Positions 11,401-24,069 of a stretch of DNA of 64,000 nucleotides are shown piece by piece (the stretch's first letter is position 1; each line of letters begins with the position of its first letter). Source of the stretch: Ursus arctos. Lineage: Eukaryota > Chordata > Mammalia > Carnivora > Ursidae. Below the pieces are notes generated by a model. It was not told where the DNA came from and did not search any database. It was given only the letters and a program-made list of their open reading frames with translations. The stretch is from the NCBI RefSeq assembly GCF_023065955.2, contig NW_026622985.1, positions 73,149,931 through 73,213,930 on the forward strand, in the 5' to 3' direction. The position numbers were made by a program, and so were the translations under genes.

Positions 11401-13430
11401 CATTGTGTGTAAAGGGAAACCATTTAAACAAGATGTTTGTGTCACATTAAAACATGTCTCTAAAAGAGCAATATTTAGAAAGCATTGCAAAGGAGTTGCA
11501 GTTGTAGTGGAGAGAGAAATCACCTGAAAGAGCTATATTTAGATCAGACTAATAAAAAAGATCATAAAAATTAGCTAAGCCAGGGGTCTGTATAAGAAGA
11601 CCTCTCCTGTCTTATGTATGGTTTTTGTTTACCTTAGAAATGCATTCATGCTCCAAGCAAAAGCCCATTTCAGTGATTCTAAAAATATCCAAATCCCCTA
11701 TTAAATAGACCTGCTGTGGAATCCAAAATGATATTTTAACCTTCTAAAATATGGTTGGGGATGTATTCTAATGCAATTTAACTTCTACAGAAATTTCTGT
11801 GCATGGCATGCTATTTTATTTTTCAGTGCTCTAGACTAATGCATCCTTATAGGAAATGATTATATCACTGCATGTTAAAGTGGATAACATGTCTGAAAAT
11901 AGTCAAAATATATGTAAATCAGTATTTCAAGTAGGACCTAATGGAACCATTTAAACAGGCTTGTTGAAGTTTGACCCATAATTGTGATTGTACCAGTGTG
12001 TTGTCAGTTTTACTTCCCACTGCTAGTTGATCACCGGAGGACATAAATAGCCATGGAGTGTATAATTGGCGCTCTGTTGCCACAAGTAGTTATTTAAATT
12101 CTGCTTCTTTCTACTCCCCTGAAATCATGTGCAGTAGTAATAATAAAGCTGCTGAAATAAATAGATGCTTTGGAAATATAATCAAATCTTTGAAACATGT
12201 TAGTTTTATTTATTTTTTTCCTCACTAGCATACTAACCTGGAAACCCTTCATGTTTATGCTTTATAAAAGCTAACATTCAAATCTATTCTATGAGCAGTA
12301 GATGATGTGGGTTGTTTTTAAGCACAGTGTTGTTTTGAAAATAAATGAGATCAGACATTCCATTAAAAAAAAACCCAAAGATATTAGCAACCCACTCTCG
12401 GATATTTTAAAGCAGGCTAGAAGGACCACTTATTTTTTTTTTAAACCCAATTCAGTGTGATTCAGCTCTTCAATGAGACCTACTTTATCATTGTGTGATA
12501 AGAAACAAGCCTGTCAAACCAACTTGCCCAGGTCACTGTGTCCCTTTCAATCAGGAAAAGTTGGGGCTGTAGTGTTGCTGACCCAGAACTATGCAGATTG
12601 TTCATTAGCATAATGGCTGATCAACTTAATGCATTTTAATGCCATTAACTTCTCCCCGTACCCAGAAAGGAGAGAAAATGTAGAAAATTACAATTTCAGA
12701 TTTGTCATGGTGAGATCTCCAGCTGAGATTCTTTTCTCCCAAATTTCACAGACTGAAGGTCAGTCATAGAATCTACATTCACATATTCTGGTTGAGGTCA
12801 AGACTGAGAGGTGCGTTACTAGAAAGAAAGGTGAAGGCAACAGTTAAAGTATTCTACCTATGCTCTGTCCAACCTTAGGACTAATGTCTGAGTTTAGGCA
12901 AAAGCAAGATCTTTAAACAGTAACTCTGTCTTTAAAGCAACGAGAAGGATAAGTATTTCTTAGGCTTTGAAAAAGTAAAATATTCATTTACCATATTGGT
13001 AACAGGCAGCATACCGGTGACAGGCAGCAGGCACGTGACCTAGCCAAAGAAATGCTAGAGGAGGTTGAATTAACACAAGAAACAGGCAAAATCCAATAAA
13101 GAACAGGCCAATATAGACAGGTAGTTTCAAAATTAATTATTAAAAGTCACAGAAATCAAGAGGACAGGACCAGTGGCTGTTTGAAACAAAAGTTCAATAA
13201 GAAGAAGAAAAGGGATCTTCTCTAGCTCAGGGATCTCTATGGGCAAAAGCTGTCCAATTAACCTACATCAGTCTACCTGAAGAAGTTGACCTGATGGACT
13301 CAGAGGCTGGAGAACTTAGATCTCCAAGCCTGACTCACTTGGTAGATTCTAACCTTTCTCTGTATCCTGTTTGTGTCACGGCTGGTTTTAGTTGAGGCCA
13401 CAGTCAGTGTCAGATGAGAAGCCTACATAT
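11401..13430. other. Single-copy block with candidate regulatory sequence
   Basis: This is the longest early stretch without a recognisable repeat. It is complex sequence with two parts that look constrained: 11990-12190 and 12440-12680, the latter with five TAAT/ATTA cores within 44 bp (12604-12647). No frame suggests an exon. The regulatory reading is inference only. Confidence 0.4.
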
Positions 13431-13439
13431 TATAAATTG

Positions 13440-13700
13440 ACATGCACATCCTGTTACTGCCACCTGCTTCTTGACACTTTTCCTAATCCCTGCTCACTAG
13501 CTGTGACCTTTGTGTTTTCCAGATCTCTGTCGTACGTTGCAGCAGGTATCATGCTCTGCTTTGTGTAGTAATTATTTTTGTCTTACCTTCCCTGTAAGAT
13601 GCTAACCTTCCTAAGAGTGGGATTTACGGGTAATTTGTATACACACCGTGTACTCCCTAGTACAATGACTTGTTGAGCTGAACAAATTTCATTACCCAAC
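13440..13700 (+). repeat. LINE2 3' end, diverged
   Basis: 'acctgcttcttgacactttt', then 'cctaagagtgggatttacgg', 'actccctagtacaatgactt' and 'gagctgaacaaat' follow the LINE2 3' UTR motif order (gene-like CT text, 'agggcagggac', 'cctagcacagtg', 'ctcaataaa'). It is heavily mutated. Confidence 0.5.
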
Positions 13701-14430
13701 CCCATGAAAAGATATTAATCTGGCTTAATGATGATGATGATGGCATTTGAATTTGTCTAGGTTCTTTTTAAGATAAAGATAATTTACGTGAACTGTCATA
13801 TGTCTGAGACTATAATAATATCCTTTCTCTGCTAAGTGTTATATTAGCATGTAAAAATACTGATTAATCATTCTCTTTGTTAACTAGACTGAAAAATAAA
13901 GGATACTGCTAACATTTAGAGATAAAAATAATAAGCATGTAAGAACATCCAATTCTATCAAGAGCTCTTTAACTGCATTATTATCAATTGCCAGAAAGAT
14001 CCCAAGGTCCTCTTCATGTGATGTATATTTCAAGAGATCATCTTGGCCTTAAGGACCCTTGAGAGGGTCAGTATGGCCACAGTTGAAAAGTGAAATATTC
14101 ATAAGGACATGTATGTGATATTGCTCAATCTTGGAAGACTTTCTGAGAAAGATGACTTCTCAGAATGTAGGTAACAGAGAAGTTGTATTTCATAAGATTA
14201 GATTTACATGTTATTTAAGTTAGGGTTATGTTAACAGGTTTTAGAAAGGTAGAGATTTATATTTCCTTCATGTTAGAGGAAAGTGGGACTCTGCTTCAGA
14301 AAGTCCTTAGGGACCCAGGCACCTTCCAGTCATCCAAGGATGTAGCCCATTGTTCTTATGTTCCAAGATGGCAAATGGAGCTCCAGCTATCACACTCAAG
14401 GTCCATGGACAATGGAAAAGTGGCAAAGAT
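13701..14430. other. Non-coding, no feature recognised
   Basis: It contains a short GAT run ('aatgatgatgatgatgg') near 13728 and otherwise single-copy sequence. No gene is seen. Confidence 0.5.
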
Positions 14431-14449
14431 TGGAGCACTACTGTATTTT

Positions 14450-14760
14450 TTTTTAATGATTTTTTATTATATTATGTTAGTCACCATACAGTACATCCCC
14501 GGTTTCTGATGTAAGGCTTGATGACTCATTAGTTGTGTATAACACCCAGTGCACCATGCAATACGTGCCCTCCTTACTACCCATCACCGGTCTATCCCAT
14601 TCCCCCACCCCCCTCCCCTCTGAGGCCCTCAGTTTGTTTCTCATAGTCCATAGTCTCTCATGTTTCATTCCCCCTTCTGATTACCCCCCCTTTCTTTATC
14701 CCTTTCTTCCCCTACTGATCATCCTAGTTCTTATGTTCCATAGATGAGAGAAATCATATG
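14450..14760 (-). mobile_element. Young 5'-truncated carnivoran L1 3' end
   Basis: The plus strand starts with the poly-T complement of the A tail, then 'ttattatattatgttagtca' and 'aacacccagtgcaccatgca'. In sense it includes the last ORF2 codons (reading ISLIYGT, then stop) and the G-rich 3' UTR. The 19-bp duplication 'tggagcactactgtatttt' (14431-14449 and 14761-14779) is perfect. On the sense strand the target reads TT/AAAA, the L1 endonuclease consensus. Only about 311 bp was copied. Confidence 0.95.
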
Positions 14761-14779
14761 TGGAGCACTACTGTATTTT

Positions 14780-15211
14780 AAGGAAGTGTTCCAGAAGCCC
14801 AGAAGTACAGAACATTCCTAGTTGGATTTTATTAACCTGAATTCATCACATAGTCTAACTTAGTTAAACAAAAGAGTCTGGGAAAGTGGTTTACTTCAAA
14901 TGAATATATGTACTCAGGTAAAAGCCAGATTTTTTACTTTGGTAGAAAAAGAGGATTAGGGATATTAGAGGACACCTGTGAGCCTCTGCCATAGCCTCTG
15001 CCAGGTTACAAAGGAGGTATTTAGAGAAATAAATCAATGACACAAAAGCAGAGGAAGAAACAAGGTCTTAATAATTTTTGCAGTTTGCCATACTGGTCCT
15101 TATTTAATATCCCTTCAAAGAGATACCCATTTAACGACACGTTACAAATATCAGGTATCCCTTTCACTGAGACAGGCACATTATGAGGCACAGTAGCTCG
15201 CAGGGTCTATT
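14780..15211. other. Non-coding, no feature recognised
   Basis: Single-copy sequence between an L1 and a SINE; nothing else recognised. Confidence 0.5.
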
Positions 15212-15224
15212 AGAAGAGCATTTA

Positions 15225-15392
15225 CTAGGGGTGCCTGGGTGACTCAGTCGGTTGAGCGGCTGACTCTTGCTGTCAGCTCGGTTTATGATCTCAGGGTTGT
15301 GGGATTGAGCCCTGCGTCAGGCTCCCTGCTCAGCGTCTGCTTGGGATGCTCTCTGTCTCTCTCTAAGAAATAAATAAATATTTTGGAAAAGA
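15225..15392 (+). mobile_element. Can-SINE, older subfamily, shortened
   Basis: 'ggggtgcctgggtgactcag' is followed by 'ggctgactcttgctgtcagc' and 'gtgggattgagccctgcgtc', with a short CT region and an 'aagaaataaataaatatttt' tail. The 13-bp duplication 'agaagagcattta' is perfect (15212-15224 and 15393-15405). It belongs to the 'gactcttg' type, unlike the copy at 6595, and part of the body is deleted. Confidence 0.94.
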
Positions 15393-15405
15393 AGAAGAGC
15401 ATTTA

Positions 15406-16265
15406 ATAAACCCAAGTGAGAACAGTGTATTAAAAGGCACCGTGGAAAGCTGAGCAGGTTAGCTCTACCCACGGGAAATAAATGTCCATGAAGCTTAGGC
15501 TGAGGCTTAGTGTACATTTTTTATCTTTTTTTTTTTTTTTTTTAGCTTCTTTTAAAGAAGCCAAATGAATTGCACTAGATACTATTTTCCAACATGGTCA
15601 CTTGAAAATATAAGTAAAATTATTAATATATCATACAATTCAGTTCATAGGACAATTTTTCTTTGAGACTAACATAAGAAATCTGTGATTTGCCTTGCAT
15701 TCAAAATTATAGGCAGGAAGCAGTTCATCCGCATGAGCCTTGTATCATAAATTATATTCTAATTGCCTAACCTGTCAAGTTTCTATACTGCTAAATATTC
15801 AGCTGAAGCAAAAGGAAGAAAACCTCATTATATACTGAGCTGTATTTAAATGGATTCTCTGATAAGGGAAATTTTACAAAGCCAGTTCCTACAGGCTTAT
15901 GGAAATTAATGAGTGTTCAAAATATATGTGTGTGTTTTATTGTAAATATATTATAACTGAATTAAAAACAAATAATAAGTAATTTTTATTACCCCATTTA
16001 TCTTAAATTTTAAGTTCCAAAATAAAGGAGGAAACTATATATATTTTCCTTATTTTCATCATTAGTAGCAAAAAGACATTATATTTTTGTATTTGGAATC
16101 TGTAAAGAGTACATTAAAAGAGGTGCAGCCTTATATTCCAAGAACTTAAAACTATCTTCAAGTAATAATTTTCATCACAGAAAGTCTTTTAAGAGGTGGG
16201 GAGGGGCTTTTAATCATATTGGTCTCTTTATCTAGTATGTCCTTCTTCAATTTTCTTCAGTCCCT
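15406..16265. other. Single-copy AT-rich stretch with an 18-T run
   Basis: A run of 18 T lies at 15526-15543. It is not attached to a recognisable retroelement body. Sequence from about 15700 to 15860 is complex and could be constrained. No gene is seen. Confidence 0.45.
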
Positions 16266-16269
16266 TCTG

Positions 16270-16590
16270 CCCATGTCCTATCCCCATTATACACTCTTCT
16301 CTTAGAGCAAATTTTACTTAACTTTCAAGACCCAGCTTACATGCTATCAAAGGAATGTTTGGTGCTGTCCCCGTCTGGAAGCCAAGGCTCCCTCTTTTAT
16401 TCTCCACGTGTACAGATCTGATATCATACAGCACGTACTGTTTTGTTATAGTACTTTGTCTTCATTTTATCCCTACTAGTAGATGACTTATTTGTTCAGT
16501 GTCAAACGCCCATCTGATTAGTTTTGGTACCACCATGGCCCCCATAGGGTACCCAGTACATAGTGAATCCTCAAAAAATGCAATAGCTGT
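16270..16590 (+). repeat. LINE2 3' end, diverged
   Basis: 'tcaagacccagcttacatgc', 'ggaagccaaggctccctctt', 'tatagtactttgtcttcatt', 'agtagatgacttatttgttc' and 'gggtacccagtacatagtga' keep the LINE2 3' UTR order ('cagctcaaatg', 'ggaagccttccctga', 'cactt', 'ctgtaagctccttga', 'acagtgcctggcacatag'). It is old and indel-rich. Confidence 0.55.
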
Positions 16591-17375
16591 GGATACAAAA
16601 GAAAGCAACACTTAAATAAATCCTGGATTATGTTGGCATATTCAGAAAATTATGTTTTGTCTGGCTTTTTTAGTTCCAAAGAGCTGATTTGCTCTGAATG
16701 TTCACTTATGATCATTTTACTAAATTAGATACTGCTCTCATAGGTCAGAAAAGTCTCTAACTTGCATTATTGGCAGTTTTTGGCGTGAGTTAAAAGGTGT
16801 TATTTGGATTAACAGCACAGTCCAGAGATAGGAAGTGGCTGATTATTCTGTGGTTCACTAAAGCCCCACAAAGAAGGGCCCAGATACATAAAGTTTCCAT
16901 TCAAGATATCATCTTCACCAGTCATCTTAAACATAAGTGAATAATTCTTGTCTCCTAAGCACTTTGGATTTCCATAACTATTTTAATAGTGCTTATTATT
17001 TTCTCTCTTACTGGATAATAAAGTACATTGTATTTTCTAAGGCCATCTAGCTTGATGCTAAGCCCTCACTGTTGAAACATTCTTGCAACATTCATGAGGA
17101 TCCTCACAATCTCCAGTGTTAGAAGTTCCAAGGTGCTTATATTTTTGAAATTCTTCCAAATAAACACTTTCAGGACCAGATGTTAAAAACTACAATATCA
17201 GGGAATAATTCAATCCAAAGGCGGGGGGGGGGGGGGGACCACACCCGACAAAACTGACCAATCCAACAAACATAACAGCAACATAAAACTGAAACTGTTT
17301 CTGTTCTGTGAATTTCTAAAGGTTTGCAAAATTTCATTAAGTTACATAACTTGATATCTTGCCCCATTTCAGAGA
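16591..17375. other. Non-coding, includes a 15-G run
   Basis: Nothing recognisable apart from the G run at 17223-17237. Confidence 0.5.
17223..17237. repeat. Homopolymer G(15)
   Basis: Fifteen consecutive G in AT-rich surroundings. It can form a G-quadruplex, and its true length is hard to sequence reliably. Confidence 0.9.
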
Positions 17376-17390
17376 TAAACTTTGCTTTTC

Positions 17391-17513
17391 AATTTTTGCA
17401 TATTTATATTTTTTATATTTTTTAAGTAATCTCTGCACCCAATGTGGGGCTCAACCTTACAACACCAAGATCAAGAGTCTCATACTCTTTCGCCTGAGCC
17501 AGCAAGGAGCCCC
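17391..17513 (-). mobile_element. Short tRNA-Lys-type SINE
   Basis: Reverse-complement text 'gtaatctctgcacccaatgt', 'ggggctcaaccttacaacac' and 'caagatcaagagtctcatac' ends at 'cctgagccagcaaggagccc'. The duplication 'taaactttgcttttc' / 'taagctttgcttttc' (17376-17390 and 17514-17528) has one mismatch in 15. It has no CT-rich region, like the copy at 4645. Confidence 0.88.
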
Positions 17514-17528
17514 TAAGCTTTGCTTTTC

Positions 17529-18940
17529 TAAAACAGATATACCTCTATGAGTTCTGGTTAATATGGATTTATGTATCATAATAGATAATATTCTATCTGT
17601 AATGTCAAAGCCCGTGAATAAATAATATGACTTTTGATTGACTTTCCATTCTGTTGTATCACAAATAATGGTTAAGTCTTGTGTTTGACTTCTGGCTAGA
17701 ATTTGTTCTTCTTGTGTGAAGAATGCAATGCTAAATTCACTAGATTTCATAAGAACTCATCAAATGTTAGCTTAAACCCTAAAGCTATGTTTTGAGGTTT
17801 TGGGGGTTTTTTTTAAGTAAGATTACTTACTCCAGAATCTGTTAGTCCATGCTCTTTGTTTCTTCGTTGCACCATTCTTTATTCTTTGACATATGTCATC
17901 TTGGGAAACAGACTCACAGCATAGTAATGACCTTGCCAAGGACCAAGAGGTGTGTCTTAAAGAATTATAATCTCTTATAACTCGATTTATGTGATTACTG
18001 TGTAAAACAGAACTTGTTCAGCAATGATGGATGACAATGCTGCAGGTATTGACTGATCTTTAGAAATATTTATATGACAGGTCCCTTAAGGTTTGTACAT
18101 TGTAGGAGAGAATAACTGCATACAGAAAAGAAACGAGTTTTGGTTCAGATTCTCGAGCAGTGCACTTAATTATCATATTTCTTCCATGCCCAGTCTAAAA
18201 GTTGAACATTTGCCAATGAAGTAGAAACAAGTGGCACTTAAGTAAATCCCCTCTGCCCTTTCAGAGTATTACCTTTGCAAATATATATATATATATATAT
18301 GATTTTGAAAAAAGAATTATTGGAAAAGGTAAAATCAAAATCTATTTGAATTATTTAGCCTTTAAACTCAACATATTCTTTGATATATTTCTAGTCTGGG
18401 AATTGTAGACATACATAGACACACGAGCGTAAGAAATTCTGCCTATACTGACAATTCTGATTTGTTTAGAGAATTCCAACTCTTGGTTCATGTGACCATA
18501 TATTTCCTTCCGTGGCTTTCTGTATTCCCCTGGGTGTTTCAAATTTTTAAAAATATTCCTGTTTAAATTTTAATTTTCCATTAAATATTTGCTTTTGGGT
18601 GTCTACAAGTAGAATGTCTTGACAAAGTTAAAGTTTTTCAGAAACATATACTTTAAAAATGTTTCATTAAATAAATAAAGTAAAGCATATTCACAGAAAC
18701 ACAATTTGTAAAACTGTTAAGTATAAGCCGTACTCTGAATAAGCTGGACAAATGTGATACAATCAGAAAATATCTTTATTTTTGTCCCTACTGCCCTTTA
18801 AAAAATTTCCTCATTGAGGGGGGGAGTTCTCTAGCCAACTGTTACAAATGTAGGAAGCCCATACCTGCTACCTTGTTTAGTAGCAAACAGGCCCATGTAA
18901 CATTCAGTTCTATGTAATAAACAGAACTCTGATTTAAGGG
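17529..18940. other. Single-copy non-coding stretch
   Basis: AT-rich with a (TA)n microsatellite at 18280-18300. A 97-codon minus-strand frame at 17457-17750 starts within the neighbouring SINE and has no recognisable domain. No gene is seen. Confidence 0.5.
18280..18300. repeat. (AT)n microsatellite
   Basis: About ten uninterrupted AT units. Confidence 0.95.
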
Positions 18941-19790
18941 TAGGTTTTTTCACTTTCTAAAGTGGAGGGTGGGAGTGGGGGAGGGGAAGGCTGCTAAAGG
19001 CTGGCTGCTGGCTCAGATAATTTAAGATATTGCCTTTCCTATCCCTTTCCCCTGCCCCAAGCTTTTACCCCCTCTTCCACCATCATGTGAAGGAAGTAAG
19101 GTTTCTGACCTCAAAGACTTGCAGAAAGATGGAGAGAGGTAGGAGAGCTGACTGGTAAGATGACTATGCCTTCCCTGAGCCTTGCAGATATTGAAAGCTG
19201 TCTCATAGACTGCTTAACTGGGGTCCGTCACCTAATGTTCCCTCAGTCTGGGTAAAGGTTCTTTATTCTAGCTGGTTGCTCACTGCTTCAGCAGTGACTA
19301 GAAATTCACCAGTTCCCTTCCAGCTCTGGTCTGCGGAGTGTCTATCCATTGCCCCTTCAGGTGGCCTTACCAATCAGGACTTTCTGTTCCTTTTCTTGAG
19401 TGCAAGCTAATTCCAACACAGCAGCCACTCTCCTTCAGTTAATCATCAAAATAGTTAGTGAGCTTCTTTCCCGCATAGAAGCTGGACTCTAGTGTCTCCC
19501 AACAGCGGGGAAACGTGCAAAGGTTTTCCAAGCGTTCCCATTAAATGCTCTGTCTCCTGACATGAAGTATACCCTGGGAGCAAACTCTCTTCTTGGTGGA
19601 AACAGGCTCACAGCACAGCTCTTTCCAGGAAATATGCTCGGCAAATCCCTCATTTTGTGTCTACTTCCCCAGCCAAGTGGCAGGCTTGCAGTAGGCAAGG
19701 TGTAAAGGTGGTTTTCCAGTTTCCACTTAGCTCTTTCGAAATTCTTGCAGGGCACACCCCCCTCCTTTTCCACTACCTATTGCCTTAGGA
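18941..19790. other. Locally GC-richer non-coding block, unidentified
   Basis: Base composition is clearly richer in G/C than the flanks, with 'gggtgggagtgggggagggg' near 18967 and pyrimidine-rich text at about 19040-19080. A 94-codon minus-strand frame at 19489-19773 is not like any protein I know. It could be an old LTR, a regulatory element or an untranslated exon, and I cannot decide between them. Confidence 0.35.
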
Positions 19791-22700
19791 TCTAGGCTGA
19801 AATCTGTTTTAACATTAAGTAAAAGTACATGTAATCTACCTCTTTTCAACCACTTAGTTCTTTTACAAACATCCTAAAATGGATCAATTTCAAAGAGAAA
19901 AAGAGGGAGGAGGAAGACGAGGGTCATATGTTGAATGCCTATCATGTGATTTCTCACCAACTCATATTTTATTTATGAAATAAAATCAAATGGCATGCGC
20001 AGGATGAAACTAACAATAATCCATGCTAATATTGCAAAGTTCGTGTTTAAGAGCCGGAGGTTACAAATTGGTGTCTTAGGAAGAGAGAGAATTGAAAGCT
20101 GTGGACAAGAACACATGTGAGACTGGGTACTCTTAGTCAGTCTCTAAGGCTCACTTAGGTTTGTCAAACTTTCTGCTCTTTTCTGCCTTCCTCCCTCTTA
20201 CTCTCTTCCCTTCCTCCACCATCCATCCTGTTTCCTTGAACTTTCTCCATTCTTTCCTTCGTTCCTCTTCTCTGTTTACTTCTGACAATGATGAAAACTT
20301 GTCCACAACTCTCCTCATAATTCTTCAGTATTTCTGTATTTAGTCCCTTCTCAGTCCTGAGGTCCCCAACTATTCAAAACTGCAAAAAGACATCCAGATG
20401 TTCATGCATACATCCTGGCGGGTCCACTTTGTATGAAGCCTGCGGCCTTACACAACGTGGAGAGTATGGTGCAGGGGAGGAAGACAAGTTAGACAATAGA
20501 AATAGAATAGAAAATAATGAATATAAAATTCAGTTCAGGACCTTAGAAGGGACCATTGCAAGAGAGGAGCTCTGAAACTTCATTAGCTTTACAGCAAATC
20601 CGCCTCTTCATCCATATATAAAAAGCCTTGAAAAATTTTTTACTCCTCTCCTCTATCTTTCTAAAACAGTCATAATTAGATAGCTGCTTCCCTATGTCTT
20701 TCCCCTAGGTTATATAAGAATAAATAATGAAAGAAACTTGTTAGTTCAGATCTTCCAGATCTGATTCTTAAGTGGGTGTTAAATATAAAAGCTACATCAC
20801 AGTAATTAAGTAACTCTTTTTGGTATGCACAAATATATTATAGTGTACAAAAACAGAATTTTGGCTCATTCACCACCCTCACCCTTATATAACTAATAAT
20901 GATGCCAAAGTAATATTACTATGTCTCTTAAAATAATGCTTTAGTTCAAAACATGCAATAAATAGAATAATTTTTTGAGTTCTTAGACAGTTTCTTATTA
21001 TGCTAACAAAATTACTTCAACACAGTGAAATGTGGAACGTTAGCTTTCTACTGTTTCATTATTATTTTATATAAACCTTAAAATTATAATCTCAAGAATA
21101 TGGATCTACTTTTATCATTCATTGAAAGAAGGCTTTATGTTGCTTCTTATTGTAAATAACTAAATTTACAATGCTTGTCCCTCATGTTATATTTGATGAC
21201 AGTTAATTGTTAGTTGGTTTTAATTATACATCATAGTCTTTGTTCTGGAGACAATCCAAAGAGTAGATCATCTTGGTGTGTAATTTACTGAAACAGTTTC
21301 TAGGCAGCCTGCCATACTAAAAGACCATGTGGTACAATTGTCATTAAAATTAGAAAAATATTGGTATACACGTTTGAATTAAGGATTAGGGGGTGGTTGT
21401 ATAAATTATGGAAAGCTCTGCAAAGTATTACTAAAGTTTGAGTTCAGCCAAAGGCCTAATTTCTAAATATCATTACAATACACAGAAACACTTCTTGTAC
21501 CTGTGGTTAAGACTTTGATGAATGCTCCTTCTGCTGGTAGAATTCTAGATCACTCATGAATATTGATATACTCTTTTTTAGCAGGTGAGTAGGTGGGTAA
21601 ATATTGTTAGCATCTGAATATTGGATAAGACACTAAGAAATACTGTCCCATTACAAAATATGGAGTACTTTAGCTTTTAAAATAAAAGGCCCAAATTCTG
21701 GTTAATATTTTCTTCAGTTAAAGAGAACGTTTTACCCAATTTAAAAAATAATAAAAATGCTTGGGCAGTATTTAAAGTCATAAATTCATTCTCACAAAAT
21801 ATAAAACAACTGCTCTGCTAGCTACCATTGACTAACATCATTAAACATTATCTTATTTTTATTCTTTTATTTTTGAAACTCAGTAAAAATATGTCAAGCA
21901 AAGACTAGCATGAGCTGGCTGAAGATTAAAAAATCTCCGCACCCTTTTGAAATAAAAGACCTGTCTTCTCTCTCCTTCTTCCCCTTGACATCTATCTTAG
22001 GAATCTTCAAAAACAAATCTCAGGGCAGAGAGCAAAAGAAACAAAACAAGACAAAAACAGAACTTGCATTTGCTGAAGTAAAGCATTCAGCTGCAAATAT
22101 AACTCTGAAAAACTCAATCAGTTGTTTTTATTTTAGTGTTCTGGCAAAGCAATATTCTTGTAGAGGGAAATTAGGAAAATATAGAGAAAGTGCATGTTTA
22201 TAATAAAATAACCAAAAGAACCCCCAATATTTTTCTTTTTTCTAAAATCAAATTCTATCATGTCAATCAAAAATCTAACTTTCAGTGAAGTCTTTTGCCC
22301 CTGGACCCACGTCAGTTTATACACTCTCCAGCTTTGACAGTTCCCCCTAGGCTTACCTAATCCCAGAGAGATATTAGAATGATACATGAATAGCTAGTAA
22401 AAGTGGGAAACATTCTCCACTCAGAGTCAGTAAGAAAGATAAAGGAGAAAAAAGAACTGATAGAGAACAGTAGGGTCTCAAGGACTAGACCCGCTTAGTC
22501 CTAAATTTACCCACTATTCAGTGTTCAGGTGTTACTTGCCCTTATCACCTCTCACTTCCTGTTTGACCTTGTAATGAAAAAAAGCACGCTTGACATTAAA
22601 ATCTATCTTCTTATCAAGAAAACTAAATAAATGAATTTTTTAAATGTTTTCTTTGATATTAACAAAGGAATTTTAAAAGTAATTTCTACATTATATTTGC

Positions 22701-24060
22701 ATTCAATAATGTGAACTAATTGTTGATTTGAAGCTCTCAATAAGAAAAATGGCAGTCTTGACTTCTCTTTCTGTTTTTAAATTTTTCTCCCCTAAAATTT
22801 AGAAGTAAGAAGAAATACGTGAAGAAAGCAGATATTTCTTAAAGTGAATAGTATGGGATTATAGTTTTACTTAATAAATACTGAGGTCAGTTTTTGTGCC
22901 AAGAAATGTGCTAGATGCTAGGTACACAGAAATAATATGATTCATACCCTTGAGCAGCAGCTAGACAAGGGCAGTGACTGGTTAATTGGATTAGAGCAGC
23001 ATACTAAATGATGCAAGATCATAGATTCCACTTATGGACCAATTAGTTCGTCTTTGTTCTATAGCCATAGATTGCATGCAGATTAGATACTTTCATGGGT
23101 TTGTGCGTTTGTACTCTATCTCTTGCCAAAAGGAATTTGAACGGGCATACAGCAAAGATATATAGAGTACAAAACCTCAGCGAAAGGTAATAGAAAAGGT
23201 TTTGAGACCGTATTTCATCATAAGACTGCTCAAGCATACAAAAAGTTTATTTGTACTTGAGCCTATAAAACACATTGAAAACAAAATTACTGATTAACTC
23301 AGTAATGTGGAAAATATTTAAAACTGTAAAATGATTTTAATAGAGTAAGGAAATTTAATAAATCCCTAACTCATTTATTAGAAATCATGCCCTAAATAGA
23401 GAATGTGGATTTAGAATAAAGGATATAAATAGACAAAGACAGCAATTCGCAGAATAGAGAGATTTCTTAGTTGTAGCTGAACTATCTGTAGACAAACGTT
23501 TCCACAAAAGAATCATCAGTTAAGTCCTGTTTAAATTTCTTATTTAATTACTGTCTACGTTATTTGCATAAGTCTTAACTGGTGTTGGAATCATAATAAT
23601 CATCTTATTTATTCATTTTCTGAGGAAACAAGAAGAAACCAAGGATGGTATTTCTGATAAAATATCATAAGCTGTGTTTATGTATTTATACATATAATAC
23701 GTATGACACATACATTGTTTTATAATGATAAATTAACCAGTTAATTTAATTGGTTCAGTTAAACATCCAAACTGGTTATTTTGCGTTATTTAGTGAACAC
23801 ATACGTGATCATAGACCATTGCCTTCCTCTTTTAATCAGTTAAAATAAGCATTTTAGAAAAATCGTTTTTCTTAGTTTTGTTCTTCGAGAACAAGGACTT
23901 GAAAAGGAGAGCAGGATAGAGATGTTGTATCTGTAACATCCTTTTATGAACAGGATTTATAGTTATCAAATTTGTTGAGAATGGGGACATCTGTTGATTT
24001 TTCTGTACTCATATATGTAGCAGAGATTTCTGGTTATCCTCAATTTATTTGTCCTCTCCT
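19791..24060. other. Long single-copy AT-rich stretch
   Basis: More than 4 kb with no Can-SINE and no repeat I can name confidently. A fragment near 22870-22950 ('gccaagaaatgtgctagatg', 'gtacacagaaataatatgat') resembles a widespread mammalian repeat, possibly MIR-like, at low confidence. No exon-like frame is visible. Confidence 0.45.
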
Positions 24061-24069
24061 TCTTCATTA

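Noticed and set aside
14535..14747. Apparently conserved peptide MYNTQCTMQYVPSLLPITGL, seen again at 24915-25124 on the minus strand
   Set aside because: It is the antisense of the L1 3' UTR in both places, not a duplicated gene.
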